From the NCBI GenBank assembly GCA_012295275.1, contig CM022666.1:4265387-4285386 (forward strand): a DNA stretch of 20,000 bases. The letters are read 5' to 3'. The notes beneath the pieces are model-generated. The model worked only from the letters and a program-made list of their open reading frames with translations. It was not told the origin of the DNA and did no database searches. The stretch comes from Chrysomallon squamiferum (taxonomy: Eukaryota > Mollusca > Gastropoda > Neomphalida > Peltospiridae). The translations under genes were made by a program, and so were the position numbers. Of this stretch, positions 1 to 19,196 are shown in pieces. How positions within the stretch are numbered: the first letter of the stretch is position 1; each line of letters opens with the position of its first letter.

Positions 1-129
1 CACGGATCCCGTATCCACTCCGCCGACGTTTAATCTGATTACTGCCGTGGAATCCGTCTTGAGATCTGTCGTCTGTTGCCGGGAGCTGTCGTCTGCTCTC
101 GGCTCATGGGTAATTAAGGCGCGCGAAAA
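1..129 (-). CDS. Possible exon with LNVGG motif (weak BTB/T1 resemblance), cut by the window edge
   Basis: The frame is open for 43 codons from a strong-looking acceptor (TTTTCTCTCTGACCAG, AG at 131-130) to the window edge, in phase 0. It reads ...DLKTDSTAVIRLNVGGVDTG... VIRLNVGG is the start of the BTB/T1 fold in KCTD proteins and voltage-gated potassium channels. Against this, the residues after NVGG do not show the expected aromatic and Thr/Ser pattern, and only a fragment is visible. If real, the rest of the domain lies left of the window. On the other strand an ATG with a good context (AAAGATGG at 151) opens a 52-codon frame of low-complexity character that I do not favour. Confidence 0.27.
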
Positions 130-1230
130 CTGGTCAGAGAGAAAACAAAGATGGCCGGTGTTGTGAAAAAACGTGTGGGGACGTACGGGACACGTTATTT
201 TATTTTATTTATTTCTGATTATTTGTTTATTTATGGTTTGTGTTTTGAGACATCGATTTCTGGAAACTTCTCTCTCTACCGTTCGGAGCAGTATGTTGCT
301 TTGGTTTGACGAGAGAATGAATGAATGAATTATATGAGAATGAATAAATGAATATATGGGAATGATGAATGAATAAAAGATGAATGAGGGATGAATACAA
401 GATGAATGAGAGAGTGAAGGAAGGACGAATGACAGAATGAATGAAAAATGAATGACAGAATAAATAAAATAATAATGAGAGAATAAATGAGTGAATATCG
501 ATTTATTAACAAATTTACAAAATTTTATAATATTAGATGTTAAAGGTATTTTTACTTATTTATTTATTTATTTATTTATTATTATTATCATATTATTATT
601 ATTATTTTCATAATATTAGTAACATTTAGTTTCTCGTAATATAACTGACTTAAATTATTAAAAAAATAAAAACAAACAAACAAACTAACTAACTAACTAA
701 ATAAATAAATACACAAATAAATAAAAATAAAAATCTCAGAAGTCAATTAATAATTTAAAAGAATTAAAAATATCAACAAACAACAGTCTGTCTGTCTGTC
801 TGTCCCACTGTTAATAACATCTGTCCAATCCAGTGTAATTCATCAGGTCTTCCTCCAGCAATTTCATCACTTCAGTTAGTCACTTTTAATCTTTGTCGTT
901 CTGTTTCTTTTTTCTATAAATACTGATTCTTTCGTCTATAAACGTCTTCTCACATACACAGACAGACAGACACACCCACACCCAGACGCAGAAGCACACG
1001 TGTAAAAACAAACAAGTATACACACTATCATATATCAGTTTAATGTGATACGATACAACTTACATAAAGAAAATACAGTTTTGTTCTCTCTCTCTCTCGT
1101 GTACAATAACACCACTGTGCAGTAAAATATACATTACAGATAGGACAGTTTTTCATTTAAGTCAGGCAGATCTTGTTTTTATTGACAAATAAGTCTCATA
1201 CAATCACTGCGTTATTTCTGACACTTTCAT
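130..1230. other. Non-coding AT-rich stretch with tetranucleotide repeats
   Basis: No gene is visible. It holds a degenerate GAAT/AATG field (about 314-500), TTTA and ATT runs (about 555-608), an AAAC/AACT/AAAT run (about 662-733), four TCTG units (about 786-805) and a short CT run near 1086-1097. Confidence 0.7.
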
Positions 1231-1537
1231 TATGTTTTGCCATACTTATTTTCTTTCCTTTTTAAACTGTTTCTTTCTCTCTATATATTTTTCTCTTTTT
1301 TCTCTCTATCTTTCTCGTTGTCTCTCTCTAACTGTCTCTCTTTTTCTTTTTCTATCTGTCTCTGTCTATTTCTGCTTCAGTCTCTTTATCTCTGTCACTC
1401 TTTCTCTCTTGCTCTCTCTGTCTGTATCTATCTCTTCCTCCTCCTTCTTTTCTCTGTCTATCCATCTCTATCTCTGTCTCTCTGTAAATCTCACCTTCTG
1501 ACCCTCTGTCTCTATCTCTCTTCCCTCCCCCTTTCTG

Positions 1538-1571
<34 letters not shown>

Positions 1572-1623
1572 CAAAGCTCTCACCTTCTGACCCTCTGTCT
1601 CTCTCTCTCTTTCTCTCCCTCTT

Positions 1624-1717
<94 letters not shown>

Positions 1718-1760
1718 CCTCCCTCTTCCTCTATCTATCTCTCTCTTTTTATCTGTCTGT
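1231..1760. repeat. Pyrimidine-rich microsatellite field with long (CT)n
   Basis: An almost pure pyrimidine strand with a perfect (CT) tract at about 1541-1568 and a longer one at 1631-1712 (about 41 units). Around them are TCTG/TCTA/TTCT variants. A 25-base unit starting TCTCACCTTCTGACC occurs twice, about 84 bases apart (near 1489 and near 1575). Open frames here are repeat translations. Confidence 0.9.
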
Positions 1761-1998
1761 GTCTGTGTTGAATCTTTCTCTTCATTTTGACTGTACAACG
1801 TTACAACTCTGCATTCTCTCTAACTTGTCACTCTACCAGTCTCCGTCCCTTCTCTTCAACTTTCACTTCCCTGTCCTCATCCTTTCTCAACCTCGCTCTC
1901 CACCTCCAACTCAACCACTCAACAAAAAAAACCAAACATAAACTTACACAGCCGAGGACATTAAAAAAAAAAAAAGGGAAATTTTTTTACGATCAGTC

Positions 1999-2037
1999 GC
2001 TACGTCAAGCTACGTCAAGACGTAGACAAAACGTAGC
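1999..2037. repeat. Nested inverted repeat of CTACGT/ACGTAG
   Basis: GCTACGT occurs at 1999-2005 and 2009-2015, and its reverse complement at 2020-2025 (ACGTAG) and 2031-2037 (ACGTAGC). The inner pair could form a 6-bp stem with the loop CAAG and the outer pair a 7-bp stem, giving a nested hairpin. Confidence 0.75.
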
Positions 2038-2150
2038 AGGTGGCGCTGTACGCGGAGCCGACTTCATTATTTCAGGATTAGTTCCGCATTCGGGCGTCCA
2101 TCTTGAAGTGAAAAAATAGCGCATTGCGTTACGGACGCGCTGTGTGTGTC

Positions 2151-2345
2151 TCTTGTAGCTCAGCGGATTGTCGGTTTATGCGGTGGATCTCGCGAGTTGC
2201 CGTGATTTCACGTTTTCGCCGAGATCTGTCATGGCGGATTTAAGACGCAGCAAGAGATGGGTGGGCTGTTTCCGTTGACACTTTAGCACCAGGATCGCAT
2301 AAGCCTCCATAAACCTTCGACTGGCTGAATAGACAGATTTTCCAG
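2151..2345 (+). mobile_element. Possible tRNA-derived SINE remnant (A-box only)
   Basis: TAGCTCAGCGG at 2156-2166 matches the tRNA/RNA polymerase III A-box, and the following 190 bases are a repeat-free, GC-richer block unlike the microsatellites on either side. A B-box would be expected near 2195, where GAGTTGCCGTG is only a poor match. No target duplications are evident. It could also be a fortuitous match in a unique sequence. Confidence 0.3.
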
Positions 2346-2423
2346 CATGCCAGAAACGCATAAAAATGTCCCGGTGATAATAATAATAGTAATAACATAC
2401 ATCGTAACTCTTCACATTAAATG

Positions 2424-2459
<36 letters not shown>

Positions 2460-2530
2460 TTATTTTTATTTTATTTTATTTTTTTCATTCTTTAATTTTT
2501 CAGTTTTTAATTTTAATTTATTTTTATAAT
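2346..2530. repeat. (AT)n and T-rich stretch
   Basis: A (TA) run at about 2426-2455 continues into TTTTA/TTTA-rich sequence. No gene is visible. Confidence 0.8.
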
Positions 2531-2920
2531 TTTATGTTGTTCTTGTTTTTGTTTGTTTTGTTTTTTTAATTGCGTAAAGGTTATTCGGTTCTTTATAATT
2601 TCCGAGCATATTTTACCTGTACTTAGTATGTAATTACATTTTAGTTTTTTTATTCTTGTTTTATTTATTTGTACCCGTGCACTGGTTGTAAAATAAATGT
2701 TAAACAATGAAAACAAGAGTAATCCTAGGAGTATTAGTATCTATAGGACATAGTTTAGGTTCTAACTTTTATTTGAATCTCTCTCTCTCCCTGTGTATCT
2801 ATCCATTTCCATATTTATCCCTCTTTATCTTTTTTCAGATCTCTATGTTTCACTATGTCTCTATTTCAATTTCTACTTATCTATCTATCTCCAAATCTCT
2901 GTCACTCTCTATATATCTGT
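2531..2920. other. Non-coding AT-rich stretch
   Basis: T-rich sequence with no supportable exon, passing into degenerate pyrimidine repeats from about 2775. Confidence 0.55.
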
Positions 2921-3138
<218 letters not shown>

Positions 3139-3259
3139 CCTCTCTCTCTCTCCGACTCCTCAACTTTTTATCGGTTTCAATCTTCTGGTTTTTGTTTTTG
3201 TTTTTTTCTTCACCTAATCATCATCCCGTCTTGCAAAAAAAAAAAAAAACACATCGATT

Positions 3260-3498
3260 ATCATTTAACTACCGACAAAACTGGCAGCACTCTTCGACGA
3301 CAACCTCTTCCGTTCTACCTGAATGATTCTACTTGCCGTGTTAACGTCAGGAAATTAACTCAACAAGAAAAACATCACCCCACGCGATGTTTTCGTCGCT
3401 TATCTTAATTACACACTGGAAACTCATTTTGGTCTACGCCAACCGCACGATTCCAACATCAATTGTTTTGTCGAAGGGTAGCCAGTCGATAAGCGAAA

Positions 3499-3501
<3 letters not shown>
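3260..3501. other. Repeat-free island with inverted repeats
   Basis: A mixed-composition block without a credible exon. AAAACATC (3369-3376) faces GATGTTTT (3386-3393), and CGCTTATC near 3398 faces GATAAGCG near 3488. These could be transposon ends or chance, since no terminal duplications were found. Confidence 0.4.
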
Positions 3502-3541
<40 letters not shown>

Positions 3542-3667
3542 ATTATTTTTTTTATTTTTTTTTTTTTTTAAATTTCCAAATTGTTTTTGTATCGGCTTGA
3601 TAAATTTGTTGTGATTATTAAATAATTTTTTTTAGCAATTTGCTGTTGGATGAATATTTTCAGTATG

Positions 3668-3700
<33 letters not shown>
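3502..3700. repeat. Long poly-T tracts
   Basis: Homopolymer T runs at 3502-3537 (36) and about 3668-3696 (29), with A/T-only sequence between them. They could be retroposon tails in minus orientation, but no adjoining element was recognised. Confidence 0.8.
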
Positions 3701-3703
<3 letters not shown>

Positions 3704-4017
3704 AAAATTAAAAAAAAAGTAATAATAATAAAGAAAATTGTTTATCATACAGAAATGAAGCAGAACAGAAGAAAAAAAACAACAACAATGAAATGTTGTG
3801 ATAAAATAAGTAAGCTGGAACAAATGTGAATTTGTTTGATTGTACGCGCAGTGTTTGTAGCTTTTAATAACAAAAATAAATTAAAAAAAAAAAAAAAACA
3901 TGGACGCATACAGACTTGTTAAATTTTTAAAAAATTATATTAGCTAAATTTAATTCAGAAGCAAAAAAATCTAATTTAAATAAATCTTAAGTATGTAAAA
4001 TCTTGTATAGTGGTGTA

Positions 4018-4052
<35 letters not shown>

Positions 4053-4806
4053 ATGAATAATAATGATAACAGTAATAGTAATAGTAAAATTAATTTATAA
4101 TAATAATAATAACAACAGCATCATAATCATCATAATCAACAACAACAACAAAAAAAATTAATTAATAATGATATTTTAATGGTGTTTAGATAAGTTTAAA
4201 ATTGAGAGTAATATAAACACTGAAGTATCAAAATAACGAGAAATGGAAAAACGAAAAAGCAGTAAATAAATAAATGAATGAATGAAAAAAAATAAACAGA
4301 AAGATAAATAAATAAATAATTTAAACGAATACATTATTAAATAAATAAAATAAACAGATAAATAAATATTTAAATAAATAAATAAAAAAATTAAATATTT
4401 AAATAAAAAAAAATTAAATTAAACAAAATAAATAAATAAATCAATAAAGCAAGAAATAAATAATTACAACAGAGAAATTTAATCTTTGTTGTGTTATAGT
4501 GTGTTGAAATAATTATTTTTCAAAAATACAGTCTTAACTGTATTCTTTTTAATGTTCTATCAATACTGATTATAATCTGTCATTTTAACTTAAATATCTC
4601 TCTTCTTTAGTGAAGTACAGTATAAAGTATATTCATATCTAATTTAACTGTTGATTATATTATATTATATTATATTTTACTTTACTTTATTTTAATTTAC
4701 GTTACTTCATTTTATTTATTTATTTATTTATTAGTATAGTTATTTACATTTGATTTTATGGTTGTTGTTATTGTCATCATCATCATCATCATCATTATTA
4801 TTATTA

Positions 4807-4858
<52 letters not shown>

Positions 4859-5290
4859 ACTGCAGTTTAATCCAAATTATTTAAATTTTCAAATTGTACT
4901 GAATTATATTACATTTATCTGTCGATTTTAATTTATTAATGTGAAATTTCGGAAAATTACAGTTAGTTAAAAAGTATTTTCGTTACCGTAACAAAACAAA
5001 AAAAAAAATATATATATCTTTCATATTAATATTTGCAGCAACAACAGCAGCAGCAAAGGGAACGATATTAACAACAGTAACAACAAAAGCAGCAATAGTA
5101 GAAATTGTAGTAGTTGTAGTAGCGGTGGTAATACTGATAGTAGTGATAGTAGTGGTAATAGTGGTGGTAGCAGTAGTAGTAGTAGTAAGAGTAGTGTTAT
5201 GATAGTAGTAGTGGTAGTAGTAGTAGTGGTTGTGATTGTAGCTGTAACAGTAGCGATTGCATTAATATCAGTGGTTGTGTTTTTGGATTT
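3701..5290. other. Non-coding AT-rich field of tri- and tetranucleotide repeats
   Basis: No gene is visible. It contains (AAAT)n at about 4018-4054 and degenerate copies at 4258-4460, (ATC)n then (ATT)n at about 4774-4857, and a purine-leaning CAG/CAA then GTA/GTG field at about 5037-5270. Confidence 0.75.
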
Positions 5291-5766
5291 TTATTTTTTT
5301 TTGAATTAGTAATAATTTTATCTTAAAACTTTATTTTAATTGATAAAGCCTATCATGTACAAGGTACAGATATATGTTCGTTGCTTAGTTAATCAGCACG
5401 TTTCTTAGCCAAAGATAATAAAAATAAAAATATAGCATGCAGCCAGTAATTGATTTCGAATCCATGTCCTTCGAGACATCAAGGGTTAGCAAGAGAAACT
5501 TTCCCACCATGCTGTTCTTGTGTGTTAATAACACAATTCTGTCTGTGAAAATTAAACCAAGAAAACAAACAGACGTTAAAGACGCAAACACCCGACTCAA
5601 TTAAACCTAACACCCTTTTCTTCTTCTCCTTCTCCTTCTCCTTCTCCTTCTTCTTCGTAATGTTTGAAAAACAACATCAGACGCCGCGGTAACTGTTACG
5701 CATTGAAAACATAAAAGAGAAATTTTAAAAAGTCTCGGTTTCGATCACGCTTGTTAAACTGAGACC

Positions 5767-5798
<32 letters not shown>

Positions 5799-5890
5799 TT
5801 TTCTCTTATTATTTTCTGTCTCTGACCAAGACTTTCAGATTTCTTTCCTTGGTCGGGATTTCGTACAAAAGACCATCCCCCCTCCACCCC
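5291..5890. other. Non-coding stretch with TTC repeat and poly-A
   Basis: A TTC/TTCTCC repeat lies at about 5616-5656 and poly-A at about 5767-5795. GATTTCGAATCC near 5451 looks like an RNA polymerase III B-box, but no A-box partner was found. I see no supportable exon. Confidence 0.55.
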
Positions 5891-6660
5891 CCAGTCTAGT
5901 TGCGCGCAGCCGTATCGGGTTTCACGATTTGCACGTTCCGTTCCCGCCTTCGATTGTCATTCTCGTGGCGTTAATACCCATCATCCTTTTTTTTTAAAAC
6001 CCGGCCGCGTTGTTAAACAGTTATTTGATTGTAATTTGGCTAAACTCGCCGTATGCTCCCTGACTTTTATGGCCATTTCAATAGCGTGCTTTTTCAACAA
6101 ATAACTTTCTCGCGAAATAATTGTCGCCAATTTCTGCTTCCCATGTTTCGGATATTGGAGAGAAAATCGCGCAGAGTCGAATACTGATTGATACTGACAA
6201 TCAAATGTTACTTTTTTTTTTTTTTTTTTCTTTCTTTCTTTCTGATATCAAAAAAACTACTGAGATAAATTGTAAGGACGGTGGGAGAGGGGGGGAGAGG
6301 GAGAGAGAAAAAAGGTAAATAAATAAGGGCGACGTTTCTCTTTGTTCGCTTTGAGGAACTAAGTTGGTCTTTTATTTCCGGGGTAATCCAATTTCGTGAG
6401 CGCGACATTTCAACTCGCGTTCGTCGCAGGTAATTTTCGTCTGAAGCGCGGCGGTTAACTAGAAATTCTTTCAGAGAACAAAACGGCCCGCTATTGTTTC
6501 TGACTGCTTGCTATTTACACTGCGTTAGGCGAAGGAAATCAACTTAATTTCGTTAATGATGAGAAAATTGCGCTTCTGTTCTGAATGATTGATAGATAAG
6601 TTTTTATTTTCTACGAACCTTTTTCTGATCGACTGACAAGATGGGGCAAAACCGAAAAGA
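5890..6660. other. Repeat-poor island, possible regulatory DNA
   Basis: Mostly balanced composition with many CpG dinucleotides and no convincing frame, interrupted only by a T/TTTC run (6211-6241) and a GA-rich stretch (6275-6313). Homeodomain-like TTAAT/TAAT and TTTTATGGCC motifs recur. The contrast with the surrounding repeats suggests constraint, which only comparison with a relative could show. Confidence 0.35.
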
Positions 6661-8149
<1,489 letters not shown>

Positions 8150-8150
<1 letters not shown>

Positions 8151-8830
8151 TGAAATTGTTTTTCTTAGGTTGTTTCAGCTTGTTTTGAAGTCGCTTCTTC
8201 TAAATTAAAAACTTGTCAGACGTTGTGTTGGTGCATTCCTTTCTTAATTAGCCAATCATCGTGTGCTTGGCAACGTGAATTGGAAGACGTTTCGTCAACA
8301 AAAGGAGACGTCGAAAATCACCTCATCTGATCGCCTTGATGTTTCTGCAACGATGCTGACACGAAATCGAGGACAAAAGGATCGCGAAGAGCTTGTCTAT
8401 GGAAGACGGGACCCGTCTCGATGAAACCGAAGCCTCAGCAGACGAGAGATCTTAACAAAAATGTGACGAGTGTGTTTTCCAACCTGCCATCTTGTAATAA
8501 AGAGAATCGGCTCTGCCCGTACATGCTCGGAGTTCTCAGAACGAGGCTTGCTCATCAATCATGCCGATTTTTGTGATTTCTGACACAGGAGAGCGAGATT
8601 TTACACGGCAAAACGGTGTAACGGCATTTTTTTGACAGCAGCAAAATGGGCCCGTTTTCTTGTCTCTCGGGACTGTTTGTTTCGGATCGGGTTTCCAGTC
8701 TTTGTCTTCTGGAGGGTGGGAAAGTTTAGTGAAAGTCTTGAGGACTACACCTGGTTGTTGTTTTCTGTGACATCTGAGATTTGTCAATTAACGTTTGCCA
8801 GGAATGAACCATCAGTCTGAACACGAAGGT
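8150..8830. other. Repeat-free island without a recognised gene
   Basis: Mixed composition and no microsatellites. A plus-strand frame is open from about 8335 to 8574 (about 78 codons, containing KPKPQQTRDLNKN and CNKENRLCPYM), and weaker frames exist on both strands up to 8820. None matches a family I know or has clear splice sites. AATAAA occurs at about 8495. It could be untranslated sequence, regulatory DNA or a decayed element. Confidence 0.35.
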
Positions 8831-8979
8831 GATGGCGACGTTATTCTATTGTTTCTTTGGTGACGTTCGTATTGTCTCCCTGATGAATTTGTACTACTGC
8901 GTCCACGATGACGTACGTATTGGGTGTTCCTGATGACGTATGCATTGTTTCCTTGATGATGACGATGATGCATGCATTG
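8831..8979. repeat. Degenerate minisatellite of GATGACGT units
   Basis: About six units of 23-28 bases, starting at 8831, 8859, 8882, 8907, 8932 and 8955. The common core is GATGACGT, then TATTG, then TCC. Units four and five are the most alike, and the third has drifted. The TGACGT core is a CRE/ATF half-type site (8861, 8909, 8934). Confidence 0.65.
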
Positions 8980-9320
8980 AAAATCTGATGACATGTAATC
9001 ACTGTTAGAAGAACAGGGGGTTAAAATCGTAGCTATATAATTAAATTAAATAACAGAAGTTCTCTTAAGTGTTACTGTCCATTTTGATGGGAATCTCAGT
9101 TTATTTGGTATATATCCAAATGACTCTGTTGTCTGGTGGTTTCTAGTCAAAAGGTTAACATGGCTCTATAAATAAATAATCTAAATATAGTTTGCATACT
9201 TCGGAATGATTGATTTAGTTTTCCTGGCGACCAGCGTTTGCTAACAATAAAGTATAACAATACGCAAACTTGTAGAACGAACATTTTAAATTTTATCATC
9301 ATCGTTGTTAATGTTGTCGT
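8980..9320. other. Non-coding AT-rich stretch
   Basis: Unique AT-rich sequence with no exon or RNA gene that I can support. Confidence 0.5.
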
Positions 9321-9400
9321 TGTTATTATTATTATTATAGTTGTTGTTGTTGTTGCTGTTGCTGTTGTTGTTGTTGTGGTGGTGGTTATGGTTCTGTTTG
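9321..9400. repeat. (TTG)n and (TTA)n microsatellite
   Basis: TTA units, then TTG/CTG/TGG units. It is translated as poly-Val/Ile in the plus frame and is not a gene. Confidence 0.8.
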
Positions 9401-9484
9401 TGATTGTGATTGTTTTTATTTTTTTTATAGTGATTCCATCAAAAAGTATCCAGTATTTGATAGATTAAATGAGAACTATCCTGT

Positions 9485-9562
9485 TGTCAGGACTTGAACG
9501 CAGGAACTTCCAGTTTAAAGATATATTTGTTATTTTATTTAAATAGTGCACTACCGGGAAAG
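9485..9562 (-). mobile_element. Degenerate tRNA-derived SINE head
   Basis: On the minus strand GCGTTCAAGTCC (9501-9490) is a near-consensus RNA polymerase III B-box (GGTTCRANYCC). About 50 bases upstream, GGTAGTGCACTATTTAAA (near 9556) can serve as a weak A-box. The spacing suits a tRNA-derived SINE whose body has drifted. The (TA) tract lies just upstream of the head. No tail or target duplication was identified, so a degenerate tRNA pseudogene is an alternative. Confidence 0.4.
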
Positions 9563-9580
9563 TATCAGGGAAAGGAATGA

Positions 9581-9582
9581 AC

Positions 9583-9674
<92 letters not shown>

Positions 9675-9690
9675 GTTATATATATATATA
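9581..9690. repeat. (TA)44 tract framed by ACGG and CCGT, a perfect palindrome
   Basis: ACGG (9581-9584), then TA repeats (9585-9672), then CCGT (9673-9676). The whole 96 bases equals its own reverse complement. A further seven TA units follow (9677-9690). Confidence 0.9.
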
Positions 9691-9704
9691 AAACAAAACA
9701 AAAA

Positions 9705-9705
<1 letters not shown>

Positions 9706-9775
<70 letters not shown>

Positions 9776-9845
9776 CAACAACAACAACAACAACAATAAT
9801 AATGATGATGACGATGATAATAATGAATGATGATGATAATAACAA
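9706..9845. repeat. (AAT)n-(AAC)n-(GAT)n compound microsatellite
   Basis: AAT units to about 9771, AAC units to about 9795, then AAT and GAT units. Poly-Asn and poly-Ile frames derive from it. Confidence 0.9.
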
Positions 9846-10096
9846 TAATAACAGAGGTTCAGAATCCTTTATCCCAAATGTTTGGGATCAGAAGTGTTTC
9901 ACGAGAACAGGATCTATTCCATTCATGTTTGATACATATATTTTTAATAATTCTGTGCATAAAATAAAGTTAAAGTATACAAAGAAATCTTAAAAACCAC
10001 AAGACATTACTATTTCTGCTGCTCGGAAAAATATTTCGGATTTCGATTAGTATTAATAATACTAATCACAATAATATGGTGATGAATATGACGTAA

Positions 10097-10102
10097 TTTA
10101 TT
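10097..10102 (-). terminator. Candidate polyadenylation signal of the NR2E gene
   Basis: AATAAA on the minus strand, 47 bases past the TGA of exon 7, followed by TTACGTCAT and a T/G-containing stretch. This would give a short 3' untranslated region. Such hexamers are common in AT-rich DNA, so position is the main support. Other AATAAA-like copies occur further downstream. Confidence 0.45.
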
Positions 10103-10148
10103 TATGACGTAAAGTATGTCGTATAAGTAATCAAAAGTCATGTGACAT

Positions 10149-17772
<7,624 letters not shown>

Positions 17773-17780
17773 CTCTCTGC

Positions 17781-17790
17781 TTTATATATA
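17781..17790 (-). promoter_or_regulatory. TATA-like element just upstream of exon 1
   Basis: TATATATAAA reads on the minus strand eight bases before the candidate ATG. As a working TATA box it would place transcription start near 17760, inside or after the ATG, and leave only the ATG at 17730 available in the exon. Either it is not the active box, or the true start lies elsewhere. The motif is certain, the role is not. Confidence 0.25.
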
Positions 17791-18130
17791 CAGCGTCCCT
17801 TCTCGATCGACGTACAGGTGTGCAAACAGCTTAAATCTTAATTTCTAGCGCGCGGCACTCAAAGTTCTGCCAAACTGACGTCATGCGTCAGAGAGCGCAG
17901 AGTTATCGATCTTGGACGACATCTTCCGACAAAGAAATCAATATGGCGATAGACTGCTCTTCCGTTTTCGAAGCCGGGATTGTTTTCCGCGTTGGGGATC
18001 GTGCAGTTAAGTGGAAAGATGGCCAAATCCTTAGCAGCTGGACTAGCGAGCAGAAAACTTGGAGTTTGACGTGTTAGTGTAACTAGCAAGTTTAATTGTA
18101 AGACGATACCGCGACGAGCTACTTAAGGAT
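17791..18130. promoter_or_regulatory. GC-richer upstream island, likely NR2E promoter region
   Basis: A repeat-free block with several CpG sites and GCGCGC directly upstream of exon 1. It contains the CRE palindrome at 17876-17883. Short frames are open on both strands (about 64-76 codons), but they show no family motif and no splice sites, so I read it as non-coding. Confidence 0.4.
17876..17883. promoter_or_regulatory. Perfect CRE palindrome TGACGTCA upstream of the NR2E gene
   Basis: TGACGTCA, the consensus CREB/ATF site, stands about 105 bases upstream of the candidate start codon in a GC-richer, repeat-free island (about 17790-18130). That position suits a promoter element. Binding and function are inferred. 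Confidence 0.45.
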
Positions 18131-18603
18131 AAAGTGTGCCGATAACGAAGATGCGAAGAGAAAAACAAAAAAAAAAAGAGAAGGAAAAGAATTTTACTAG
18201 TTTTTCATTGGTAATGAATGAATTGTTGGATATGTGGTTGGTTTTAAATAATAATGAACATTCTGTTGTTTATTTCTTTTTCTTCTGTTTCTGTTATAAA
18301 TAAACAAGTTAATAAATAAATAAATAATTAAATAAATAAATAAAATCAAATTCAAAATAATTTTTTAAACATTGAGACTAATAAAACTAATATTCCATTA
18401 AATTACTGCCAAAGTAAGTCAACAGAAAAATGTATTAATTCTTATTTTATGTAGAAGTTTATTTATTTATTTATTTAGTTATTTATTTGTTTGTTTGTTT
18501 GTTTGTTTGTTTGTTCATTTATTTACTTGTGGTTGTTGTGGTTTTTTTTTTTTTCTTCATATTTCTCTTTATTTTTTAAAATGTGTGTGTATAATATAAT
18601 ATA

Positions 18604-18672
<69 letters not shown>

Positions 18673-18740
18673 TTATATCAGTCATCGTAACCACATCAAA
18701 TACAGAGCACCCGTTGGAACAGAAAATAACGAAAAAAAAA
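18131..18740. repeat. AT-rich stretch with AAAT, TTTA/TTTG and AAT repeats
   Basis: AAAT units (about 18300-18345), TTTA then TTTG units (about 18463-18518), and a TA then (AAT)n run (about 18599-18672). No gene is visible. Confidence 0.8.
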
Positions 18741-18743
18741 AAA

Positions 18744-18800
18744 AACTGGCTCAGTGGAGAATTGATCTTATTAGCAACAGCTCCTTATTCAAGTACATTA
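18744..18800 (+). mobile_element. Possible tRNA-derived SINE head with A- and B-box
   Basis: TGGCTCAGTGG (18746-18756) is a perfect tRNA A-box, and 39 bases on TATTCAAGTAC (18785-18795) agrees with 8 of 11 positions of the B-box GGTTCAAGTCC. The spacing is that of a tRNA. A poly-A run precedes it. Another A-box-like TGGCTCAGCG lies near 19052 without a B-box. Acceptor-stem pairing was not demonstrated, so a working tRNA is unlikely. Confidence 0.4.
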
Positions 18801-19196
18801 CAACTAAGGTGCAGATTCGCTTTTACCTTTCTTTTTCTTAATTTTTTTTCAAAAGAAAAAAAAAATTAAAATAATCTTTTGAAAACAAAAAATTTAACAT
18901 CAGAGTCAGTAAAGTTATCCATTTCAGGTTAAAAATCGGAATTAGTTTCTGGAATTAGTCAGAGAAGAAAGAAAAAAAAAAAAAAAATCCAACGGTCAAT
19001 ATTTTCAATTAAATAACGACTGTTGAAAGATTGAAATATTTAAACTCGATGGCTCAGCGAAAGGAGTTTGAGAAAAAAACACCTTTACAGGTGAAAGATC
19101 TTTAATCTGCTTTAAAACTCGTTAGCTGGACAAAAGAAAAAGTCACGTTCTCACTAAGCGATTTGTAGAAACATATATTAAGTTAAAAGTTGAAAC
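18801..19196. other. AT-rich non-coding stretch
   Basis: Unique sequence with short homopolymer runs and no supportable gene. Confidence 0.5.

Noticed and set aside
151-309. Plus-strand frame starting MAGVVKKRVG
   Set aside because: The start context is good, but the frame soon passes into AT-rich low-complexity sequence and ends after 52 codons.
1580-1798. Arg-Glu repeat protein on the minus strand
   Set aside because: It is a translation of the (CT)n tract.
9465-9993. Ile-Tyr and Asn-rich frames on both strands
   Set aside because: Produced by the (TA)n and (AAT)n/(AAC)n tracts.
17859-18089. Overlapping 64- and 76-residue frames on opposite strands
   Set aside because: No motifs, no splice sites and no start context. 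The position upstream of exon 1 suggests promoter DNA with chance open frames.
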